This document shows, piece by piece, positions 58,216 to 64,000 of a stretch of 64,000 nucleotides of DNA. Source of the stretch: Silvania hatchlandensis (lineage in GTDB: Bacteria > Pseudomonadota > Gammaproteobacteria > Enterobacterales > Enterobacteriaceae); NCBI RefSeq assembly GCF_025564065.1, contig NZ_JAMGZK010000054.1, positions 186,001 through 250,000 of the forward strand, given 5' to 3'. The position numbers and the translations under genes were made by a program. The notes below the pieces were generated by a model, which saw nothing but the letters and a program-made list of their open reading frames with translations, was not told the origin of the DNA and searched no databases. Numbering within the stretch: the first letter of the stretch is position 1; every line of letters begins with the position of its first letter.

Positions 58216-59124
58216 ATGATGGTAAGTAATAAAAATAGCGAGGCGCTGGAAAACTTCAGTGAAAAACTGGACGTCGAAGGACGCAGTCTCTGGCAGGATG
58301 CCCGTCGTCGCTTTATGCACAACCGCGCGGCGGTTGCCAGTCTGATTGTGCTGGTGATCATCGCCCTGTTTGTCACTCTGGCACCCATGCTTTCACAGTT
58401 TACCTACTTTGATACCGACTGGGGCATGATGTCTAGTGCGCCGGATTCTGCATCCGGTCACTACTTTGGCACTGACTCCTCAGGGCGTGATCTGCTGGTA
58501 CGTGTGGCCATTGGGGGGCGTATCTCATTGATGGTCGGAATTGCGGCCGCCTTTGTGGCGGTGATTTTGGGCACCTTATATGGATCGCTCTCCGGCTATC
58601 TTGGCGGAAAAGTGGATTCAGTGATGATGCGTATCCTCGAAATCCTCAACTCCTTCCCGTTTATGTTCTTTGTAATCCTGCTGGTGACCTTCTTTGGTCA
58701 GAACATCCTGCTGATCTTCGTGGCAATCGGGATGGTCTCCTGGCTGGACATGGCGCGTATCGTGCGCGGTCAGACCCTGAGCCTGAAGCGCAAAGAGTTT
58801 ATCGAAGCGGCGCAGGTAGGCGGAGTCTCTACGGGTAACATTGTGGTTCGCCATATTGTACCGAACGTGCTGGGTGTGGTGGTGGTGTATGCCTCTCTGC
58901 TGGTGCCGAGCATGATCTTGTTTGAATCCTTCCTGAGCTTCCTCGGCCTCGGTACGCAAGAGCCGCTGAGTAGCTGGGGTGCGCTGCTCAGCGATGGCGC
59001 AAACTCAATGGAAGTTTCACCGTGGCTGCTGCTGTTCCCGGCGGGTTTCCTGGTAGTGACCCTGTTTTGTTTCAACTTTATCGGCGATGGCCTGCGTGAT
59101 GCCCTCGACCCGAAAGACCGTTAA
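58216..59124 (+). CDS. oppC: Oligopeptide permease OppC
   Basis: This 302-residue inner-membrane permease partners OppB. It has an N-terminal cytoplasmic extension with a charged helix (about 1-35), then six membrane helices and the EAA-type coupling loop (EFIEAAQVGGVSTGNIVVRHIVPN). It starts 14 bp after the oppB stop with a GGAGCTC ribosome site. An ATG at 58219 is a near equivalent start. Confidence 0.97.
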   Translation: MMVSNKNSEALENFSEKLDVEGRSLWQDARRRFMHNRAAVASLIVLVIIALFVTLAPMLSQFTYFDTDWGMMSSAPDSASGHYFGTDSSGRDLLVRVAIGGRISLMVGIAAAFVAVILGTLYGSLSGYLGGKVDSVMMRILEILNSFPFMFFVILLVTFFGQNILLIFVAIGMVSWLDMARIVRGQTLSLKRKEFIEAAQVGGVSTGNIVVRHIVPNVLGVVVVYASLLVPSMILFESFLSFLGLGTQEPLSSWGALLSDGANSMEVSPWLLLFPAGFLVVTLFCFNFIGDGLRDALDPKDR

Positions 59125-59135
59125 GGAGCGCCGTC

Positions 59136-60149
59136 ATGACAATTATTGAAACGGCATCTGCCCCACAGGCACATCAGCAGGGCAATACGCTGCTGGATGT
59201 CAAAGATCTGCGCGTCACCTTCAAAACGCCGGATGGCGATGTGACAGCGGTAAACGATCTGAACTTCAGTCTGCGGGCTGGAGAAACCCTGGGTATCGTG
59301 GGCGAATCCGGTTCCGGTAAATCCCAGACTGCGTTCGCACTGATGGGCCTGCTGGCAAAAAACGGTGTAATCGGCGGTTCCGCCAGCTTTAACGGCAAAG
59401 AGATCCTTAACCTGCCTGAGCGCGAGTTGAATACGCTGCGCGCCGAGCAGATTTCAATGATTTTCCAGGATCCGATGACCTCCCTGAACCCGTACATGCG
59501 TGTGGGTGAGCAGCTGATGGAAGTGTTAATGCTGCATAAAGGGATGGGCAAAGCCGAAGCCTTTGAAGAGTCAGTTAAAATGCTGGATGCGGTCAAAATG
59601 CCAGAAGCGCGTAAGCGCATGCGCATGTACCCGCACGAGTTTTCCGGCGGGATGCGCCAGCGCGTGATGATCGCGATGGCCCTGATGTGTCGCCCGAAAC
59701 TGCTGATTGCCGATGAACCGACCACCGCGCTGGACGTCACCGTTCAGGCGCAGATCATGACTCTGCTGAACGAGCTTAAGCGCGAGTTCAATACGGCGAT
59801 CATCATGATTACCCACGATCTCGGGGTAGTTGCCGGGATCTGCGACAAAGTGCTGGTGATGTACGCTGGCCGTACCATGGAATACGGTAAAGCGCGGGAT
59901 GTGTTCTACAACCCGGCGCACCCGTACTCCATCGGCCTGCTGAATGCCGTACCGCGTCTTGATGCGGAAGGGGAAGCGCTGCTGACCATTCCAGGCAACC
60001 CGCCAAACCTGCTGCGACTGCCGAAAGGCTGCCCGTTCCAGCCGCGCTGTCCGCATGCCATGGAGATCTGCAACAGCGCTCCGCCGCTGCAGGAGTTTGC
60101 GCCAGGCCGTCTGCGTGCCTGCTTTAAGCCGTACGAGGAGCTGGTATGA
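59136..60149 (+). CDS. oppD: Oligopeptide transporter ATPase OppD
   Basis: This 337-residue ABC ATPase has Walker A GESGSGKSQ, signature FSGGMRQRVMIAMAL and Walker B LLIADEPTTALD. The C-terminal oligopeptide-family extension has a cysteine cluster (CPFQPRCPHAMEIC) that can bind an iron-sulfur cluster in relatives. It works as a heterodimer with OppF. Overlaps oppF by four bases. Confidence 0.97.
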   Translation: MTIIETASAPQAHQQGNTLLDVKDLRVTFKTPDGDVTAVNDLNFSLRAGETLGIVGESGSGKSQTAFALMGLLAKNGVIGGSASFNGKEILNLPERELNTLRAEQISMIFQDPMTSLNPYMRVGEQLMEVLMLHKGMGKAEAFEESVKMLDAVKMPEARKRMRMYPHEFSGGMRQRVMIAMALMCRPKLLIADEPTTALDVTVQAQIMTLLNELKREFNTAIIMITHDLGVVAGICDKVLVMYAGRTMEYGKARDVFYNPAHPYSIGLLNAVPRLDAEGEALLTIPGNPPNLLRLPKGCPFQPRCPHAMEICNSAPPLQEFAPGRLRACFKPYEELV

Positions 60150-61150
60150 CCGCCATTGACGAAAAAAGAAATGTTCTGCTCGAAATCGCCGATCTGAAAG
60201 TGCACTTTGACATCAAAGATGGCAAACAGTGGTTCTGGCAGCCGTCGAAAACACTGAAGGCCGTAGACGGCGTAACTCTGCGACTGTACGAAGGGGAAAC
60301 CCTGGGCGTGGTGGGCGAATCGGGTTGCGGTAAGTCCACGTTCGCGCGCGCGATTATCGGGCTGGTGAAAGCGACGGAGGGCAAAGTGGCCTGGCTGGGC
60401 AAAGACCTGCTGGGGATGAAACCAGATGAATGGCGCGCCGTGCGCAGCGACATTCAGATGATTTTCCAGGATCCGCTGGCGTCCCTGAACCCGCGGATGA
60501 CCATTGGGGAGATCATAGCTGAACCACTGCGCACTTATCATCCTAAAATGTCGCGCGTCGAAGTGCGTGACCGCGTCAAAGCGATGATGATGAAGGTGGG
60601 TCTACTGCCTAACCTCGTCAACCGTTACCCGCACGAGTTCTCCGGCGGCCAGTGTCAGCGTATCGGAATTGCCCGCGCGCTGATCCTCGAGCCGAAGCTG
60701 ATTATCTGTGACGAACCGGTATCGGCGCTGGACGTGTCCATTCAGGCGCAGGTGGTTAACCTGCTTCAAAAACTGCAGCGTGAGATGGGGCTGTCGCTGA
60801 TCTTTATCGCCCACGACCTGGCGGTAGTGAAGCACATTTCCGATCGTGTGCTGGTGATGTATCTCGGCCACGCCGTTGAGCTGGGTACCTATGACGAGGT
60901 GTATCACAATCCGCTGCACCCGTACACCAAAGCGCTGATGTCTGCGGTGCCGGTACCCGATCCGGATCTGGAGAAGAATAAAACCATTCAGCTGCTGGAA
61001 GGGGAGCTGCCGTCGCCAATCAATCCGCCATCCGGGTGCGTATTCCGTACGCGCTGCCCGATTGCCGGACCGGAATGCGCAAAAACGCGTCCGGTGCTGG
61101 AAGGCAGTTTCCGCCATGCGGTGTCCTGCCTGAAAGTTGACCCGCTCTAA
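60146..61150 (+). CDS. oppF: Oligopeptide transporter ATPase OppF
   Basis: This 334-residue ABC ATPase has Walker A GESGCGKST, signature FSGGQCQRIGIARAL and Walker B LIICDEPVSALD. The C-terminal extension carries the same cysteine pattern as OppD (CVFRTRCPIAGPEC). It is the last gene of the operon and is translationally coupled to oppD. A bidirectional terminator follows 15 bp after the stop. Confidence 0.97.
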   Translation: MTAIDEKRNVLLEIADLKVHFDIKDGKQWFWQPSKTLKAVDGVTLRLYEGETLGVVGESGCGKSTFARAIIGLVKATEGKVAWLGKDLLGMKPDEWRAVRSDIQMIFQDPLASLNPRMTIGEIIAEPLRTYHPKMSRVEVRDRVKAMMMKVGLLPNLVNRYPHEFSGGQCQRIGIARALILEPKLIICDEPVSALDVSIQAQVVNLLQKLQREMGLSLIFIAHDLAVVKHISDRVLVMYLGHAVELGTYDEVYHNPLHPYTKALMSAVPVPDPDLEKNKTIQLLEGELPSPINPPSGCVFRTRCPIAGPECAKTRPVLEGSFRHAVSCLKVDPL

Positions 61151-61165
61151 GCGAGTGACGCGCAT

Positions 61166-61192
61166 AAAAAAGGCTGCATTCGCAGCCTTTTT

Positions 61193-61195
<3 letters not shown>
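61166..61195. terminator. Bidirectional terminator oppF / yciU
   Basis: AAAGGCTGC, an ATTC loop and GCAGCCTTT with A and T runs on either side. It ends the opp operon and the converging minus-strand cls-yciU transcript; the yciU stop overlaps its edge. Confidence 0.92.
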
Positions 61196-61534
<339 letters not shown>

Positions 61535-61554
61535 TTAACAACGTTGGGCACGTT

Positions 61555-63015
61555 TTACAGCAACGGACTAAAGAAGTAAAACAGTCGTTCGGCAATTCGG
61601 TGCCACAGCGGACGTTTCAACCACAAGCGGGCGTCCAGCAGGCGCGAGCGCGAAATATAATCGTCCTGCACCGCGGCTAAATCAGCGCCAAAACCGGCAT
61701 CATCAATCACCAGTGTGATCTCAAAATTGAGCCACAGGCTGCGCATATCCAGGTTAACCGTTCCCACCAGGCTCAGCTCACCGTCGACCAGCACGCTCTT
61801 GGTGTGCAGCAGGCCGCCTTCAAACTGGTAAATCTTGACCCCGGCAGCCAGCAGTTCGCTGAAGAAGGCCCGACTGGCCCAGCCGACCAGCACCGAATCG
61901 TTCTTGCGCGGCAGGATAATACTAACATCGACACCGCGCTGTGCGGCAGTGCAAATAGCGTGCAGCAGATCGTCGCTCGGCACAAAATAAGGCGTGGTCA
62001 TGATCAGGTATTCGCGGGCGGAGTAGGCCGCCGTCAGCAGCGCCTGATGAATGAGATCTTCCGGGAAGCCGGGGCCGGAAGCAATGGTGTGAATGGTGTG
62101 CCCGCTGGCCTGCTCGAACGGCATGATATTGGCATCTGGCGGCGGGGGCAGGATACGTTTGCCGGTTTCGATCTCCCAGTCGCAGGAGTAGACAACGCCC
62201 ATCGCGGTGGTGACCGGGCCTTCCATGCGGGCCATTAAATCAACCCACTGACCGACGCCCGCGTCCTGTTTAAAGAAGCGTGGGTCGACCATGTTCATAC
62301 TGCCGGTATAGGCGATATAGTTGTCGATCAGCACCATCTTGCGGTGCTGGCGCAGGTCCATCCGGCGCAGGAACACGCGCAGAAGATTGACTTTTAACGC
62401 TTCGACCACTTCGACACCGGCGTTGCGCAGCATCGGTGCCCAGTTGCTGCGAAAGAAGGCGACGCTGCCCGCAGAGTCGAGCATCAACCGGCAGTGAATG
62501 CCCCGACGCGCTGCCGCCATCAGTGACTCGGCAACCTGATCGGCCATCCCGCCCGGCTGCCAGATATAAAACACCATCTCGATGTTATGGCGGGCCAGCT
62601 GAATATCGCGGATCAGAGCCTGCATTACGTCATCGGAGGTGGTCATCAGCTGGAGTTGATTGCCTTTCACCCCACCAATGCCCTGACGGCGTTCGCAGAG
62701 CTGAAATAATGACGCCGCCACGCTGCTGTTTTCTTCTGCAAAAATGTGTTTGCAGGATTTAAGATCGTTGAGCCATTTCGCCGTCGAGGGCCACATGGCG
62801 CGCGCGCGTTCCGCCCGTCGTTTACCGAGGTGGAGCTCGCCAAAGGATAAATACGCAATAATACCGACCAGCGGCAGAATAAAAATCACTAACAGCCAGG
62901 CCATGGCAGAGGGAACCGCCCGACGCTTCATCAGGATACGTAATGTCACCCCCGCGATCAGCAGCCAGTATCCCAGAATGACCAGCCAACTCACCACGGT
63001 GTAGAAGGTTGTCAT
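61555..63015 (-). CDS. clsA: Cardiolipin synthase A
   Basis: This enzyme makes cardiolipin from two phosphatidylglycerols at the inner membrane. The 486-residue protein has two N-terminal membrane segments (about 3-25 and 36-58). Two phospholipase-D HKD motifs follow: [18 protein letters not shown] in the first half and [18 protein letters not shown] in the second. Length is as in E. coli ClsA. yciU follows downstream. Confidence 0.98.
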   Translation of the reverse strand: MTTFYTVVSWLVILGYWLLIAGVTLRILMKRRAVPSAMAWLLVIFILPLVGIIAYLSFGELHLGKRRAERARAMWPSTAKWLNDLKSCKHIFAEENSSVAASLFQLCERRQGIGGVKGNQLQLMTTSDDVMQALIRDIQLARHNIEMVFYIWQPGGMADQVAESLMAAARRGIHCRLMLDSAGSVAFFRSNWAPMLRNAGVEVVEALKVNLLRVFLRRMDLRQHRKMVLIDNYIAYTGSMNMVDPRFFKQDAGVGQWVDLMARMEGPVTTAMGVVYSCDWEIETGKRILPPPPDANIMPFEQASGHTIHTIASGPGFPEDLIHQALLTAAYSAREYLIMTTPYFVPSDDLLHAICTAAQRGVDVSIILPRKNDSVLVGWASRAFFSELLAAGVKIYQFEGGLLHTKSVLVDGELSLVGTVNLDMRSLWLNFEITLVIDDAGFGADLAAVQDDYISRSRLLDARLWLKRPLWHRIAERLFYFFSPLL

Positions 63016-63157
63016 AGTAAAAAATCCTTTTGAAAGCGTATTGTTAAGAGTGTACGCGTCAGGATTGTTCTGGCAAATAAAAACGGTAGATAAAAGCGCT
63101 GGTTTGCCGCAGGCAAGGGACTATAATGAGCGCTCCGTTTTGGGAAGAGTTGTAAAC

Positions 63158-63331
63158 ATGAAGCGCAGTAGAACAGAAGTAGGGCGCTGGCGCATGTTAC
63201 GACAGGTTGGTCGTCGTAAAGCGCGTTGGCTGGAGGCTCAATCCCGCCGTAATATGCGTATCCACGCTATCAGAAAATGCAGTTTAAACCGTCATCGCAA
63301 TGCGTTGCTGTTCGCCGTTCACGATCTTTGA
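63158..63331 (+). CDS. yciY: Small basic protein YciY
   Basis: This 57-residue, strongly basic protein begins MKRSRTEVGRWRMLRQVGRRKARW and is the same length as E. coli YciY, with most positions identical. Function unknown; the arginine-rich composition suggests nucleic-acid or membrane-surface contact. The ATG at 63158 follows a weak GTTGTAAAC ribosome region; the frame runs upstream to 63041 without similarity. A terminator follows. Confidence 0.88.
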   Translation: MKRSRTEVGRWRMLRQVGRRKARWLEAQSRRNMRIHAIRKCSLNRHRNALLFAVHDL

Positions 63332-63340
63332 ATGGCATAA

Positions 63341-63372
63341 GGGCACCCTCAGAGGTGCCCGTTGTTTTTTTG
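63341..63372 (+). terminator. Terminator after yciY
   Basis: GGGCACC (63341-63347) and GGTGCCC (63354-63360) form the stem, and a T-rich tail follows. It lies nine bp after the yciY stop. Confidence 0.9.
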
Positions 63373-63400
63373 TCGCCCGTATTTCGAAAAGGAGGATGAA

Positions 63401-64000
63401 ATGTTTGCGGATTTGGGTGTACTCAATTTTTGGACCTATGTGGTCGGCGCGATTTTTATTGTGCTGGTACCGGGCCCCAATACCTTATTCGTGTTAAAAA
63501 CCGGCATTGGGCACGGGGTTAAAAAGGGCTATCTGGCCGCGAGCGGTGTGTTTATCGGCGATGCGGTACTGATGTTCCTGGCGTGGGCAGGGGTCGCGGC
63601 GCTGATTCAGACCACGCCGGTGCTGTTTAATATTGTCCGCTATCTCGGCGCGTTCTATCTGTTATGGCTGGGTGGCAAGATGCTCTGGTCGGTGGCGAGA
63701 CATAGCCAGCAGGGCGAAAGCGGTGGCATGGAGCCGGCAAAAACGATCATGAAACGCTCGTTAGTGCTGAGCATGACCAACCCGAAAGCGATCCTGTTTT
63801 ATGTGTCGTTCTTTGTGCAGTTTATTGACGTTAATGCCCAGAATACCGGCGTGGCGTTTATGATCCTCGCGGTCACCCTGGAAATCATTAGCTTTATCTA
63901 CATGAGCTTCCTGATTTTCTCCGGCGCGTTTGTCACCCGCTACCTGAAAACCAAAAAGAAACTAGCGAAGCTGGGGAATGGACTGATAGGGCTGCTGTTT
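63401..64000 (+). CDS. leuE: Leucine exporter LeuE (partial)
   Basis: The first 200 codons of a LysE/RhtB-family exporter are present; the family member in E. coli has 212 residues, so about a dozen residues are cut off by the window edge. The N-terminus [18 protein letters not shown] and the signature [13 protein letters not shown] match LeuE (YeaS). Six membrane segments are predicted. A strong ribosome site, AAGGAGG, lies before the ATG. In E. coli K-12 leuE lies elsewhere and kch follows cls here. The family exports leucine and related amino acids. Confidence 0.9.
   Translation, partial: MFADLGVLNFWTYVVGAIFIVLVPGPNTLFVLKTGIGHGVKKGYLAASGVFIGDAVLMFLAWAGVAALIQTTPVLFNIVRYLGAFYLLWLGGKMLWSVARHSQQGESGGMEPAKTIMKRSLVLSMTNPKAILFYVSFFVQFIDVNAQNTGVAFMILAVTLEIISFIYMSFLIFSGAFVTRYLKTKKKLAKLGNGLIGLLF

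Overview
The window is a 64 kb stretch of chromosome from a gamma-proteobacterium of the Enterobacteriaceae. Gene order and protein sequences follow the Escherichia coli ychF to cls interval almost gene for gene: ychF-pth-ychH-dauA-prs-ispE-lolB / hemA-prfA-prmC-sirB2-sirB1-kdsA / chaA / chaB-chaC-ychN-ychO / narL-narX / narK-narGHJI / tyrV-tyrT-purU-ychJ / rssA-rssB-galU / hns / tdk / adhE / ychE / oppABCDF / yciU-cls / yciY. The assimilatory nitrate (nas) cluster, absent from E. coli K-12 but known from Klebsiella and Enterobacter, points to an Enterobacter, Leclercia, Lelliottia or Klebsiella-like host. I cannot name the species from sequence alone. No insertion sequence, prophage, integron or CRISPR array was seen.

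Layout. 1-7.5 kb: mostly minus-strand housekeeping genes for ribosome-associated ATPase, peptidyl-tRNA hydrolase, PRPP, isoprenoid and lipoprotein functions, with a MerR/TipAS-type regulator inserted between ychH and dauA. 7.6-13 kb: the hemA-prfA-prmC-sirB2-sirB1-kdsA run. 13-18.3 kb: the cha genes, a small DUF1883-like gene, a chemoreceptor with an amino-acid-type dCache sensor, and ychN. 18.3-29.2 kb: nasR and the nas operon (nitrate ABC importer, a fused NasC-NasB nitrite reductase, and NasA nitrate reductase). 29.3-41.9 kb: ychO, then the respiratory nitrate genes narL, narX, narK and narGHJI. 41.9-43.9 kb: an EamA transporter with a divergent Lrp-type regulator, then two tandem tRNA-Tyr genes with one tyrT-type repeat unit. 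44-55 kb: purU, ychJ, rssAB, galU, hns, tdk, adhE, ychE. 55.5-64 kb: the opp oligopeptide operon, yciU, cls, yciY and a truncated leuE.

How it works together. Respiratory nitrate reduction (NarGHI), its chaperone (NarJ), nitrate/nitrite transport (NarK), sensing (NarX/NarL) and nitrate assimilation (Nas) lie within about 24 kb. The regulatory DNA is readable. narK and narG have perfect FNR half-site pairs and NarL-type heptamers. The nas operon has two NtrC-like boxes, a sigma-54 promoter, and a leader RNA with two ANTAR-type hexaloop hairpins competing with a terminator, as expected for NasR antitermination.

Novelty. Most of the window is conserved core genome. The points most worth a second look are the nas leader, the in-frame NasC-NasB fusion with a possible internal start, a perfect 17-bp inverted repeat spanning the adhE leader, a structured gene-free stretch between tdk and adhE, and the dCache chemoreceptor. 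I did not find a clearly undescribed multi-gene system.
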